A stretch of DNA of 64,000 nucleotides from Escallonia rubra (Eukaryota > Streptophyta > Magnoliopsida > Escalloniales > Escalloniaceae). This document shows positions 25,607 through 39,138 of this stretch, in pieces; positions within the stretch are counted from its first letter, which is position 1, and every line of letters starts with the position of its first letter. A program made the position numbers and the translations under genes. The stretch lies in NCBI GenBank assembly GCA_033065855.1, contig JAVXUO010000983.1:1-64000 (forward strand). The letters are read 5' to 3'. Below the pieces are notes generated by a model. It had not been told where the DNA came from, made no database searches, and saw nothing but the letters and a program-made list of their open reading frames with translations.

Positions 25607-26532
25607 GGGGGATTAACGGTAAATATGGGTCTGCATGAGCACGAAATTACGTGGACATGCATGAAATCAAATCACAGCTCATAGAGCTTTTCTTGTTGTT
25701 ATGCCTGTTTTAGGTAGAATATCCCATAGATGCTTCATACACAAGTGACGAGAACTTCAAACGCTGGAGATACACTAGTTACAATTTCACCCTGGCAACA
25801 TTTTGGACACCCTTTTTGGTGAAGGCTAGAGAAGAAGACCCTAATGGTCCAACTCACACCGGCCTCTTCAACCTCTACCTCGACGAATTCGATGAGAAAT
25901 GGACGACCCAGGTTGAGGAATTCGACTACATCATCCTAAGCGGGGGCCATTGGTTCTATCGCCCGGCCATGTATTACGAGAACCACCGGCTAGTCGGTTG
26001 TCGTTTTTGTCAGGTGAAAAACATAACGGACCTGCCAATGGCCTACGGGTATCGAAAAGCGTTCCGTACGGCTTTTAGAGCAATTAGCAGCTTGAAAAAC
26101 TTCAAGGGCATAACGTTCCTGCGGACCTTTACGCCGATGCATTTCGAGAATGGGGAGTGGAATAATGGCGGGAACTGTGTGCGAAGGAAGCCGTTCAAGA
26201 GCAGCGAGACGGCTTTGGAGGGTGACAATCTGGAGTTGTACATGACGCAAGTGGAGGAATTTAGGGCTGCGGAGAGAGAAGGTAGGAAGAAAGGGTTGAG
26301 GTTTAGGTTGTTAGACACAACACAGGCCATGTTGATGAGACCAGATGGTCATCCTAGTAGATATGGTCACTGGCCAAATGAGAAAGTGACATTGTACAAT
26401 GATTGTGTGCATTGGTGCTTGCCTGGGCCCATTGACACGTGGGGCGATTTCTTGCTTCAGATGTTGAAGACCGAGGGTAGGAGATCATTTGAGGAAAATC
26501 TTCATTTGAAAGAGAAGAAGGAGAGATTCTGA
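22474..26532 (+). CDS. TBL: TBL family O-acetyltransferase, copy B (443 aa)
   Basis: Two exons: 22474-22986 and 25714-26532, joined in phase 0 at the same position as copy A (after ICLLSR). The 2727-bp intron is the longest in the array and holds a (GT)n microsatellite near 25578-25605 plus blocks shared with the copy A intron. The 443-residue product has an N-terminal anchor (about 21-43), a Ser/Pro-rich stem (50-75), the TBL domain from [10 protein letters not shown] (81), GDS at 154-156, and Asp401/His404 in DCVHWCLPG. It differs from copy A by a longer stem and a charged C-terminal tail rich in Glu and Lys. Expected role: Golgi acetylation of wall polysaccharide, TBL19-22/27-like; substrate not assignable. 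All catalytic motifs are intact. Confidence 0.9.
25578..25605. repeat. (GT)n microsatellite in TBL copy B intron
   Basis: A pure GT run followed by a G run, inside the long intron. Likely polymorphic. Confidence 0.8.
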
Positions 26533-28072
26533 TCGCTCAGGTTCCATTTTCTCCAACCCTCTTCCTCTCTCGGTCTCTCTTTTGTCATTGATGGTTGATT
26601 TGTTGTGTTGCTTATAAGAGGTGGTGTGTGGGTCTACAAATTGTATCATTATTACTGCATTTTATTTAGTAAATACATATTATGTGGGTTGAAAACCCTT
26701 TTAATTCTTCTCTTGAAATTTGTCAACTAAAATTTCCTGGCCATGAACTTATTGTCACTACAAATTGGCCATGAACTTCTTTGTGGAGCTCATATTACCT
26801 CCCGCTTTTTGTCGCTGAAAACGTGGTTCTTGTGGAGAAATAAAATAACAGAATTGACATTGTTAACTAATGGGCCTTAATAGGTCCGCCTATTCTGAAT
26901 TAGGTTATGCACCTACCCTACGTGGATCCAGGAAGCCCGTTATAATCAAGATTGGGCTATTCTGATTCCTGGACTATTCTGACTTGGGCTAAAGGCCATT
27001 GGTCCGCCCGATAAGCACCACTGCACCAGTCTAGCACATTTTTTCACGTGCCTTGCTCCACCAAAATTTTTTTTTTTTTGGTTAAAGTTTCTTAACGGCA
27101 ATTTTTTTCTTCTTCTGTTAGTTAGTGATTCTTTAGTGAAAAAGTGTGGATAGTCAAGTGTGGTTGTCGAACTCTTTTATAAAAAGGAGAGTCAAGCTCT
27201 TTTATGAAAAGGTGAGTCTTATGATACACTGTCACGTTCTCTGCCCGGTCTACGTTACTCACATTCTATTCTAATACGGAGTAATAAATTTGAAAGAGTA
27301 GTTTACTCAAGTAGCTTCAGCTCAGGTAGATTGTTTTTGCACCGCTCGCGATAGGTCCAGGATGGGAAAAATTGATATGCGTATTCACCTATTTCGAAGA
27401 TGTGGGTTGTATAACTCTAACTAAATACTTTGGTAACCATTGTATTCATCACTTTTTTGTAACTTTTGGATTTGCAGGATGGTGGCCCGATTACTCTGGA
27501 AAATCGATTCTAATAGTATTATTTTTCTGATTAAAACTAAAAGAAGATGTCGGCTCGAAAGGGCACTAACACTTGATGGCGGGCCATTGTCCTGCCGAGA
27601 AGACCACGTAGTCAATAACATTAACTCTTGGCTGTCCCAGGCCTCACCAGTCTCCTTTAGTACAGATTTATATCGTTGTACCAGGCCTCACCAGACAAGG
27701 ATTAATCATAGACCAATAAAAAGAGTAACGAAGTTTGCTATTCTCCTTGCAATAATAATAATGTAATAAGAGAAGTAGTTGATGGCTTTCTTTTTCATGT
27801 TTCTCTTCAATGATGACTCGCAATTGATTACTTAGTAGCTAAGCCCAACCCGAGGCACAAAAGTGAAAAAGGAAAGATCAAACGTGAATTTATAATGGCC
27901 CCAGCATCCAAAAACTAACCACATGATCGTCCTTTGAATCCTATTTTAACCAAAAGACAGTACAAATCATGCTTGTGCACCATCCATTAGTATCATACTG
28001 CAGCATTTCATGGAGATTTTCCTTGGCCATTCTCTTCCAAATTGAAGGTTCAATTCAAGTTGAATCCTCACG
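26533..28072. other. Spacer between TBL copies B and C
   Basis: 3'UTR of copy B and promoter of copy C. Open frames at 27421-27766 lie on both strands and match nothing I recognise. No clear mobile element ends. Confidence 0.5.
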
Positions 28073-29516
28073 ATGGCGATCAAAACTCTCCTACTTCCAG
28101 TTACTCTGATTCTCCTCACAATAATCCCCCTCTACCTTTTCAAAACTTCACCTTCACCCTGGCTGTTTCTTAGAGGTAATGTCAAGATCACAAACCCAGG
28201 AAAGAGGTGCAACATATTCCGCGGCAAGTGGATACCGCACCCTAAAGGACCTTACTACACGAACGCAACGTGTAACTTGATTTTCGATCAGCAGAACTGT
28301 ATGAAGTTTGGTAGACCAGACACCGAGTTCTTGAAATGGAGGTGGAGACCGGATCAGTGCGAGCTGCCTCTCTTCAATGGGGCACGGTTCTTGAGGCTTG
28401 TTAGAGGAAAGTCGATGGCTTTCGTTGGAGACTCCGTGGGGCGCAACCATGTACAATCACTACTCTGCCTCATAGCTTCTAGTGTGAGTGTTTAATATAA
28501 ACTCATCATATTATAAACTCATAGCTTTCAATTTTCATTTGTTGAACTATACACGTAACATCCAAAGAGAGCACGGGGAGATGGCTACCAACCCACCCCA
28601 GTGATCTGGGGTGTCGTAACGAACACAAGAGTTGAACATGGTGGCATATCTATTCACTACTTAGACATCAGAATTTTCAAGATTGTTGTTTTCAGGATTT
28701 TGCACCAATTTATACTTTTCTCTGAATTTTAAGGTGACCTATCCCATGGATGTTTCCTACACAAACAACACAAGATTCAGGCGCTGGTTCTACGAGGACT
28801 ACAAATTCACCGTAGCATCGTATTGGTCACCGCACCTGGTTAATGAGGCAAACACTTATCCCACGGGGCCTCTATACGATCGCCTCGTGAACCTCTACTT
28901 AGACGAGGCCAATGACGCCTGGGCTAAAGAAATCGAAGGATTTGACTATGTAATCGTCTCAGCAGGGCAATGGTTCTTCGGGCCACAGATATACTACGAA
29001 AATAATCAGGTTGTTGGGTGCTATCGGTGTCATATGAACAACGTCAAAAAACTCTCCATGTTCTACGGATATAGGAAGGCCTTTCGCACTGCCTTTCGAA
29101 CCCTCCAGAGCCTTCCGAATTTCAAAGGGGTGACATTTCTAAGGACGTTTTCGCCTGCTCACTTTGAGAATGGGCAGTGGAATACAGGAGGGACTTGCGC
29201 TAGGACGCGGCTCGTGACTAACGGAGAGATGAAGTTGGAGGGTGATTTTTTGGAATTTTACCTGACTCAAATGGAGGAACTAAGGAGAGCAGAAAAAGAA
29301 GGGAGGAAGAGGGGATTGAAGTTTAGGGCGTTGGATACAACTGAAGCTATGGTCGTAAGGCCAGATGGACACCCAAATCACTTTAGCCATTGGCCGAATG
29401 AAAATGTGACCATGGCTGATTGTGTTCATTGGTGCTTGCCTGGTCCAGTTGACACTTGGAATGAGTTTTTGCTTCAAATGTTGCAGATGGAAAGGTTTCA
29501 AGTCATGAATCACTAG
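28073..29516 (+). CDS. TBL: TBL family O-acetyltransferase, copy C (397 aa)
   Basis: Two exons, 28073-28483 and 28734-29516, with a short 250-bp intron (AGT|GTGAGT donor, TTTTAAG acceptor), phase 0. The 397-residue protein is the shortest of the array: the anchor is almost at the N-terminus (5-23) and the stem is brief. The TBL domain starts at CNIFRGKWIP (46). GDS is at 119-121 but the block reads GDSVGRNHVQSL instead of GRNQMQSL as in the other three. Asp366 and His369 lie in DCVHWCLPG. With copy D it forms a second pair in the array (LYLDEA, SAGQWFF, SPAHFENG). A polyadenylation-like AATAAA is at 29541. Probable Golgi wall-glycan acetyltransferase; substrate unknown. Confidence 0.9.
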
Positions 29517-31691
29517 TACTGGCCAAAATAATTTCGAGTAAATAAATATCATGTTAAACCCTGATGAAGATGTCAATTTATCTTTCTTCGTTTAGACTAA
29601 TTGCCCCTCCAAACCAACCTCCCCCCACCCCACATTTTTTGATGGTTGTAACTTTTGAAGTAGTTTTTTTATTTCCTTCAAGGACATTTAAGATCTACAA
29701 TTTCTCATGAAAACACATATCACAGCAGGCAGGGGCCACACAATTGTTAGTAATCACATAATTCCTGAAAAGTTAGAAACATGGCTTCGCATTAGGGAAA
29801 AAGGAGGTGAGCGATTCGATGGGGTGGGGTTTGGTTGCCGCGCAGGGGGGTTGGGGGGGGGGGGGGGGGGGGGTGTTTGGTTGTTGTTGTTGAGAGAGGT
29901 ACAGGGTGGATAGAAGATGATTCTTACCAGATTATTGAAGTGGTTGGCACTTTTAAAATCTTTGACTTCAACAAATCGATCAATATAGGGTCATGAATTA
30001 AGTAGTTGAGAAATGGCAGCAAGATGATTCCGAAGAAGAGTGAACCGACACCCAATTTTCTAGCATCGGAGGAACTTCGAAACAAAGCAAGTACATATCA
30101 CAACCATGCAAGATTGAAATTCATCCATGCAGGTTCTCATTTCCATGCTCAATACATGGTTGGGATTTCATCAAATGGTGATTCTCGCACGCTGCTCATA
30201 AGAACATATCCATACTTTATATAACTTCACTGGATTTGACGCAAGAGAAAAGAAGCCAATGCCTATTTCTTCTAACACGTGACACACACAGCTAAGTGGA
30301 AAGCAAAGGGGCTTTAAAAAAGAAAAGGCAAGAGATGGCAATCTTCAGCTACTTTGCCATCAACCTACGCTAGATTCACTTGACATTACAACCACCAATT
30401 ACAATTTTTGTCCAAGCCTACATATCGTGAAGCAATTGATGAATAATAACCTAAATGAAAGGGCTGAGTGAATTATCAGATGGAAATAATTGTACGAATG
30501 TGGCAGTCCATAAGACCATACTTGTGCTAATAATTTACCAGAAGATGTAAGGTGATTAACTGGAAACTTGGGGTTTTCATCATACCTTATGATGGAACAA
30601 CTCATCCGATCCGTAGCCAAAAATGTTTACATCAATCTGGATGGATTTTTCTATACTTGCAATAATACACCTGTAAAGCCTGTAAAGAACACTTCATACT
30701 GTACATGTGGTTGCAGGTTCACATATATAAAATTATAAACCCAAGTGCCCAGAAAAATCCAAAACAGGCTCACGAGGTGGGTCATTGTTCATGAGCCCTC
30801 TCTGTTTGGAAAGGCTATTATAATTCAGATTCCAGCAAAGCTTTGCTAATTCATTCATATACAGTTAAGTAGTAAGAACAGAAGTTTCCAAGAGCATACG
30901 ACTAACTAAAATAATGTTTCAGCCATATAACTGGATAAGCTACGCTTATTCGTTCATAAGAAAGTAAACTTCTTTGGACTTTGCTTAATTAATTTGGTTT
31001 AACCAACAAGTAGTTTACCAGTTTTGTTTAGTTACGAGGAAGCTGTTAGAAAGATCATGCGATTCTGATTGCGGTGATAATGTTGGATTCGTTGATCTCG
31101 TTCACTAACTTCTATTCTTCCTAGAGCATGCAAAGTTCTGAGTTAGAAACAGAGAATGTAATTCATCAGTAAGTGTATCCGTTTATGTGTGAGCACAGGA
31201 ATTCGTACCTATCAGTTAAAATCAAGTACACCTACTAAGCCTTTGCCAAAATAATAAATCTAGAAATAGTCAGTCGGCAATGTCGGATATACATAGAATG
31301 GAAAGTATGCTTAATATCAATGTATACGTATAGTACATGTACAACTTGATGTATCCATCCAGCTAATATGCTTAAAATACGATCAAACACATCATCGTGA
31401 TTGATGAATACCTTTTGCAAAGGACTGCTGACCAGAAAAAAGATAAGATTATTTTCTGTGTTAATTTATTAAACATATGATGGAGACGACCTATCAGAAG
31501 AGAAGGAGAAAAGAAAAGAAGAAAAGAATATGGCGATTATACGTAACAATCAAACTGACCGAATAAAGGGTATATCAATCATTGGTCCACATTTTTTTCA
31601 TACAGGCCATATTCCAGGTACGTAAACTTGGTCCTTATCATCATTTTGTTCATAGAAGAGCCTCAACGTCCCTTCTGGCATACTACTCAAA
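29517..31691. other. Spacer between TBL copies C and D
   Basis: Non-coding, AT-rich, with a G-rich stretch including a run of 21 G at 29853-29873. Open frames are short and unrecognised. Confidence 0.5.
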
Positions 31692-33969
31692 ATGAAGGCT
31701 ATTACCATTGAACTTCCCATTGCTGGGAATACACCACTCAACAGCTCCAAAAAGTTTATCATACCAATCCTCATTCTGGTTCTTCTCGCCACAATTTTGC
31801 GAAACAATTCGCTTTCTCCATTGCATGCTCTAGAGGTTAGTGCCAATGGTACGATACCAGTGCATCAAGAGAGCATTTCCACCCCACCATTGCAGTCTCC
31901 TGGTATCGCTACCAATGATTCAAGAAATGAAAGCTCAGAGCATCAGTGTAACGTATTCAGGGGAAACTGGGTTCCATATAACGAGGGTCCTTACTACACA
32001 AATGAAACCAAGTGCGAGATCGACGACCGTCAGAACTGCATGAAGTTTGGGAGACCAGACACCGAGTTCATGAAGTGGAGATGGAAACCAGATGAATGTG
32101 AGCTACCTCTTTTTGATGCAGTGCAGTTCTTGGAGATTGTCAGAGGGAAGACTTTGGCCTTCGTTGGGGACTCGGTGGGAAGAAACCAAATGCAATCATT
32201 GGTGTGCCTCTTAGCTAGTGTAAGTGTTTCATCACTCGGTAAAGCATGTGTTCATTTGCATGGGTTGCTTCTTCAAAGTGTTTCAAAGTGGGTTTTCTGC
32301 TTTTACATATCATAAATTACTTTAGGAATTTCAATATACAAATCTTATCCGAACTGATGCCTAGGTTCCTGTGGTTTCTTTTGTGATGCTAGCGATAAGC
32401 TGAACTCCCAAGCTCCACCTCTTTTTACAGATGTCATACATGCCTAAAGTTGGACATCTGTGCTACAAAGCTCCTATAATTAGACAATTTAGACGTATAG
32501 ATTCTTAACTACTGAAGCTAAGGCTTCGTCAATCTGGTAACTGTCGGCTACTTAGTCCAAATTATTTTTCCCCTGCCCATCTACAATCAAGTTCTCTGAT
32601 GCGTTATACTCAAATAATATGGAAATAATGGGCATGGATACATCTCATTTGCTCTGTAAGTGAGATAGCAATTCTTCTGTATATAGTTTATAAAACAAAT
32701 AATAGTGCCCTGATAGATTTTTGTATTTACGATTTGTCAATATCTGAATTAGCTGACAAGTCCTTCTCGTTTGGCACACCTCCTCTCACAACTTAATTCC
32801 GATTAGACATAAATGCATAGAAGTAGATACCACATATGTGCTGGCGGGGAGATAATTTCAGTTTAAATTATAATCATCAAAATTTAAACTGCGAGGGGTC
32901 GGTATATATCTTTCTTTTGTCCTTTTCTTTTTCATATTTTCTTCTTGACTCGTAAACTTAGAGAAAAATTATAATCATCAAAAGGGAGACACGGTCAATG
33001 TACCAAGAGAACACAGACAGGACCTGAAAGCAAGAAAACTTATCAAGAATCAAAAGAACATAAATCAGCACTAACTCAATACTACCGTCGAAGATATCTT
33101 CAGGCAGCCAGCCTTTCTTTTGGATTTCTTATTATTCCTTATACCAACTGAATTCATCTCTGTTGTTTCAGGCAGCCAATCCCGTTGACGTCTCCGACGT
33201 CCCAGATAATAAATTTAGAAGATGGCACTACACTGCTCACAACTTTACAATAGTAGCACTCTGGTCCCCACTGTTGGTTAAAGCCCGTGATGCAAACCCA
33301 GGTGGTTTTTCCTCCAACAGCCTCATGAACCTCTACTTAGATGAGGCTGATGACGCCTGGGCGGCACATGTCGAGAATGTTGATATTGTGATACTCTCAG
33401 CTGGACAATGGTTCTTCAGACCATTCATGTACTACGAAAACGGTAAGCTTGTTGGCTGTAATGGGTGCAGTAAGAAGAACGTCACAAACCTCACCCACTA
33501 CTACGGATACAGGATGGCCTTCCGCACAGCATTTAGGACCATTCTGAGCCTAAAAAACTTCAAGGGGCTGACATTTCTAAGGACATTCTCTCCGGCACAT
33601 TTCGAGAATGGGGATTGGAATAAAGGAGGGAACTGTGTGAGAACACGACCCTACAACAAGCAAGAGGCAACGCTGGATCTATACAACTTGAAATTTTACT
33701 TGACTCAGATGGAAGAGAGTACGGCAGCAGAGAGGGAAGGTAATAAGAGGGGCTTAAAATTTAGGCTGCTAGATACTACTGAAGCAATGATGCTGAGACC
33801 AGATGGACACCCAAGCCACTATGGACACTGGCCACATGAAAATAAGACCATGGCCGACTGTGTCCACTGGTGTTTGCCAGGCCCTATCGACACGTGGAAT
33901 GAATTTTTGCTTCAGATGTTGAAGATGGAAAGAGAAAAGTCAACTGAGAAAGCTTCAGAAATTGCCTAA
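31692..33969 (+). CDS. TBL: TBL family O-acetyltransferase, copy D (441 aa)
   Basis: Two exons, 31692-32219 and 33172-33969; intron 952 bp with GT-AG ends in phase 0 (acceptor TTTCAG). The 441-residue protein has an anchor at about 22-37 and a long, Ser/Pro-rich stem (38-84) with potential N-glycosylation sites. The TBL domain starts at CNVFRGNWVP (86). GDS is at 159-161 in [14 protein letters not shown] and Asp405/His408 in DCVHWCLPG. Exon 2 opens AANPVDVSD where the other copies have V(E/T)YP(I/M)DxSY, a local change at the splice junction; a second AG four bases on would break the frame. AATAAA follows at 34080. Same inferred role as its neighbours. Confidence 0.9.
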
Positions 33970-35171
33970 AACTATAATCATGTAAACTTCGTACAGACGT
34001 ACTTGCTAGATCCTATTGCTAGATTAGTGAAGCTGTAATTACACACTTTACCGTATAAAATATCAAATATATCCAATTAAATAAAAGGACACACGAAAAT
34101 AGATACAAAACACACCATTTGATCTCTTATAGTACTTTTCTTGGGCAAAAAGGGTAGAAAGGAGACCCTGGTGGCAACCCTGTAAGGGAGCAAGCCCCTT
34201 GACAGTTTCAATATGCTCTTCTTCCAAGGACATCATTTGTCTCAGTAATTGGAATAAGTGTTTAATGGAAAAACCAGGATGCAGATATATTAATGGTCAA
34301 TAGCTTTGAGGATTAGAACATTCCATTTTCAACAATCTCTTACAATTATGACAATCCCCACTTTCATGGTGCAGAATAACAGCTTCGCAAAAACAAGGTC
34401 TTTCCATCTTCTTGTAGTATCTAAAACCAGTTAGCTTCTTTTTCATTTAGACATTTTTAAGCAAACAATTAGCCTTCACCATAAAACACGGAATGGGGAG
34501 TCAATTTTATATTACCATTCTGTGATACAAAGCTCTTAGATGCGCATAAACTCTGGATCGGAAACAATAAGACAGAATGACCCAAAGCATTCTGATATAT
34601 CACAGAAATCTTAGGTACGGATATTCATAGCGGTTTGCAGTCTTCCTGTCACGCAAAAGCAGAACAACCTTTAGACAATCTTTTTACTTTGGTAAGGGTA
34701 AAATCTACCTGAGAAACCTTCAATGTAGGCCAATGATATTCAAATCGGAAAGCAGACAATAGGTCCTTTTGTATCTTTGCTTTGATCAGATATGTTACTT
34801 CACCAAGTAGAAGTATTTATATATAAATTACGCTGCTCTTCACCCCAAACGGATCTACAGTACTTTAGAACAAATTAGAAGTAGTACCAAACGTTTTAAA
34901 TCTGAACTTCTACATGAATCTATCAATTAGAAATTGTAAAATTGCTTAGAAAGATAACAGATTTCAAAGTGTCATAATGATAAAGTTGAGAGAGTAGACT
35001 TTATATGACATTGTATTTATATACAAACTTCCATTGAATATACATGACACATATTTGTGCACAAGATGGAGGAAATATAATTGGAAAATAATATCATCTC
35101 CAGCATGATACTGCACTGCAGAAACTTTCAAAGAAAGTAGAATAGAGAAATAAAAAAATAAAAAAAAACCT
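33970..35171. other. Convergent spacer between TBL copy D and the coiled-coil gene
   Basis: 3' flanks of two genes running towards each other. AT-rich; no ORF or repeat of note. Confidence 0.5.
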
Positions 35172-38100
35172 TCAGAAGGAAATCTTGATGAAAACCAAGA
35201 TGTGCAGAGCTAAAATGTAGAGCACGAAAGCCGACCTGAGTAGCATTTGCCTCTGCAGGTTTTCAATTCGGCCCCCCGTATGATAAGGAAGCTTGTTATG
35301 AGGATCAACAATGTAATCTGACGTAAAAAAACCTTTCTCAGAGCTGCTTCCTGCAAACCTATTTCTGGCAGCATTCACCTCTGATGTGCTAGTTTCAAGC
35401 CTCTTCGACAATGCATTTAGTCTTTCTAGCTCCATTTCCTTAAGATGGATTTCACTGACCAGGCCTTCAGCTTGAGCCTAGAAGCATGTAAAGAAGTATT
35501 ATAAACACAGAGCAGTATTGACGGATCAAGATTAAGTATGATAAAAAAAAATCACACCTGCTTTGCAGCTAGTTGTTCAATTAAGCTGTGAAGCTGTTTA
35601 TCCAATAGTTTCTCTCTCTGAGCTGGATAGAAATTACAAGAAGTCATGCTGTTTTCGACAACATAATATTTCCGAAGGAGGAATCTGGTAGACTAGTAAA
35701 TGATATCACATATCTATTTCACCATAATATCCATGTCCACGTCATTGTACATTCAAAACCAGGGGAGGGGAAGGAGAGACCCGGGGGGTGGGGTGGGGGG
35801 GGGTTTAGTTTCAAATAAAGCTAAAGTGTGCAACAGCATTTATCGTTGGTACCTCGAGAAGGCTGCTTCAGTGCATTGTCTTGAATTAGTCCCCACTTTT
35901 TCTCCAAGTCTCTAGCAATCTCTTCCAATGCCCCCTACAAAATAAACCTTCGTGTTTTGAATTACCCAAAAAGCATGCAAGAAGTGATGGATAAAGAAGA
36001 AACAAATGAAGAGGAAATTAACTAGGTGGAGAATAATCTGCAAGACTGCAACGCACCAGTTCCTTTTTCTTGTTCTCTAACTTCTCCAGCAGAACAGATT
36101 CTGAAGCTTCTGCATCTTCTTCAGCTTCTACATTGGATTTGGATTGGATTAAATTTTCACCTATTTTCCCAGAACGGATGGCATCGGGTGCAGCTTGCAC
36201 ATTTTCCAACTTTGTCGTTAAACTTTTTTCAGTTAAATCCAATTCCTGTAGGCCAGTATTTGTATATAAGGAAAACTTTTGACAAACAAACATCAAAGAT
36301 GTTGTCACATGCAATGCTTTCATTACAAATAATTTTACTTGCATACGATATTGTGTTTCTACATATGTATAATTGTTTTCTTAACTAATAAAATTGGACA
36401 CTTATCTAGGTCATCACATGAATGTCATCTAACTGAAATCATGAAATATGAGGAACCATGAAGCAAAATTTTTGCAACAAGAGAAGAAGGTTTTATTTCT
36501 GAGGACAAACTGACTCAACCCTCTAAAAGTCAATATAAATGGGAAATTTTTACGGTATCAACACTGACTTCAGTTTCTAGCCTTCTAGGTTCAAGCTTCA
36601 ATCTTTGTTGACCTTCTGTTACATCAACTATTCATTATTTTGGGAAGATAGTATGATCTTCGCTGCATGAATTACCATCAGTTCTATAACTAGATGGTTA
36701 CTTGAATGGGATCAAATAGAGATATCTGGTTAACTAGAACAAGCCATTTGTCAATTATGTGAAAAAATCTTATAAGGAAGTGATACGTTTGTTTTACTAT
36801 CTAAGGACATAACCCTAGGGCAGGATGGCTAAACAAAATTTACAAATCGACAGAAATTAGCTGATTTTAGTTCAAACATTTGGGTTATTCGCCTCAAAGA
36901 ATATAGATATTAAATTTGCTCATGTCTTATTATTGCTTCGAATGGATAATAAGAATATACTGGTTTCTTCCCGGGTGATGATAAAAAAAAGACTTACACT
37001 AGACCGCAACGTATGTAACGTAACGGGATCCCGGTTTTACCTTTCTTCCCCAACAGCTGTAAAGACTAATCTTTATCAGACAACCTACCGGAGCACTACC
37101 TTAAGGAAATTGTTATAGTTAGAAAGCCAACTCCCCCATGTCCAAAAGGGGTGAAAATAACAGCAACAGTTAAAGTAAATGAATGACAGTACAAATCGAG
37201 GCCTGGAAAATCATAATACCAGTATCCTCATACCCCAATTAATGAACGTTAGTGCGCTAAAGCCTAAACTTGACCAATCTAGCACTTGTATAAGAAAGTC
37301 TCAAATAAAGGAGGTTCAGGTTTTCTCATGAGTTCCACTTCTGCAGTTCAAGACTTGAAGAAACATTATCCTCGGTATCAGTTTTTAAAATCATACCTAT
37401 CTTTCAGCAAAGCTCCTATTTAGCCTCATCCTCCAAAGCACCTTCTCAACTTGTTATCAGATGCAAAACAATTCCAAGAATAGGGTACGAGTCTTAGATA
37501 CGGCACAAACATAGAGTCGCTACCCATGCTTCACTATACCCAAGTTCACTACCCGTGCTTCAAAACAGTGTCCAAACAGTGCCCAAACAGTGCCATCAGG
37601 TTTCATATGTGGATTATGAAGGAAAGTTAGTGCAATAATAGCCTAAATAGCACGTGTCAGCCCATTAGTAAGTATAGAATAAAAAGGAAGGTTGAACAAG
37701 TAGAAACATTTAACAAAAGAAGGCGAGGGAATTGGGGAAGTGGTAACTACATCCTTCTGGAGTCCCAAGAATCATAGACCAAAACTCAGTTTATTTCCAA
37801 GCTTCATGTGACCTATACCTGACAACAAGTCTACCCAAAAATATCCATCATGTGTAATTAAAGGCAAATTCATGACCGATAAGACATTGTTTTCTCAAAT
37901 CAGCTATGAAAACAAATATCCAAAAAACTGAATTTTATAACTTCAGCTGTCTAACCTTTAACTTACGCCTAAGAAGATCGGACTCCTGCAACTTCTCCTG
38001 TACTTTGTTCTCACAATCTGATATAGCCTTTTCATGTGCACTATTTTCCTCTTGCAACATAACTTCCCTCTGTTGTGCCTGCCATTACATATAGTGCCAC

Positions 38101-39138
38101 AAGGTCAGACTTTGGACCAAAACATTTCACTAATATCTACATTTAAAGTTCAAATCATATATACCATAATAACGTTCAAATCACAGCTGCTATTTCCACA
38201 AAAAAAAGTTTTATTCCACACAAAACATTATTCCTGTCATTTCATAATCTTGTTCCCTTTGACTTTTTGCATATTTCTAGCATAGAACTTGACCACCTAC
38301 ACATTCGATTAGACTCAAATAGTAGTCACAGACCATAAAAGTATTGTCTGATAAGTCAAACTCATGCAAAACGAGTAAAGTCAATACTTACATGCTCAAA
38401 TTCTATTGTAGGAGTTGGCAAAAAGTCCATAAGGACAAAGTTCACAAAACTAGGGAGTAATATCCAGTTATGCATCAACATTACATTACTGACGGCGTCT
38501 TTCAAGGCATTTTTGTCATTTCTATGAGTCAGTGACACACAAGTTCCATCTCCGAGTGTTTATTACACACACACTAAAACAATAACTAATCAGCAAACAC
38601 CTTAATTCTCCCTATGAAAGTACATCAAGAAAAACATATTTACTCCTTCCGTGACATTAGGTTTTCCGCTTTGATTATTTGCAAAACAGAGAATAGATTC
38701 TTGTACGTGTAGGCACTCAGTCGAACTCAAATAGAAATCATAGTTTACATAAGTATAGTTCATTTGGCAAGTCAGTGTATTAGCGACAAAATATCAAATT
38801 ATAGCGACAAATGAAGCGTACAGGTTTTGCCAGAATGTGGAGGGGGTTACCTGTTCTTTGGTGGCGGAGTGGGCGTTCAATTGGAGAGCGAGGGCGGCGT
38901 TGGAGGCGAGGGAGTGGGCATGGAGGTAAGGGAGGCGCTGGGAGATGTCGGGGGGAGGCAATCTCAGCCGTAGATCTTGGATCAAGCGACTGAGGGAGGA
39001 CGCTTTGGCGTCCAGCTCTCTCACGTACCTCTGTTGGTCGGGAGTGAAGATTAAGGGGATTGAATTCGGGTCGTCTTGCTCGGTGTTCTGGCCGCCTGCT
39101 CCAACTACGTCCGCTGCCCATGCTAGCAACCCTGCCAT
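35172..39138 (-). CDS. Coiled-coil protein with C-terminal membrane tail (350 aa)
   Basis: A six-exon model on the minus strand: 39138-38851, 38078-37956, 36245-36057, 35934-35853, 35622-35558 and 35477-35172. All junctions have GT-AG ends and matching phases, giving 1053 coding bases. The product starts MAGLLAWAADVVG. Residues 30-100 are Leu-rich and predicted helical. A long charged coiled coil (about 97-275) follows, with an acidic patch (EAEEDAEASES). A final hydrophobic segment (about 328-350, LLRSAFVLYILALHILVFI) ends at the stop, so it would be a tail-anchored membrane protein facing the cytosol or nucleoplasm. I do not recognise a named family; golgin-like or nuclear-envelope roles are possible from architecture alone. 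Intron 4 carries a G-rich run (35761-35808 on the plus strand). Exon 1 is much more GC-rich than its surroundings. Confidence 0.8.
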
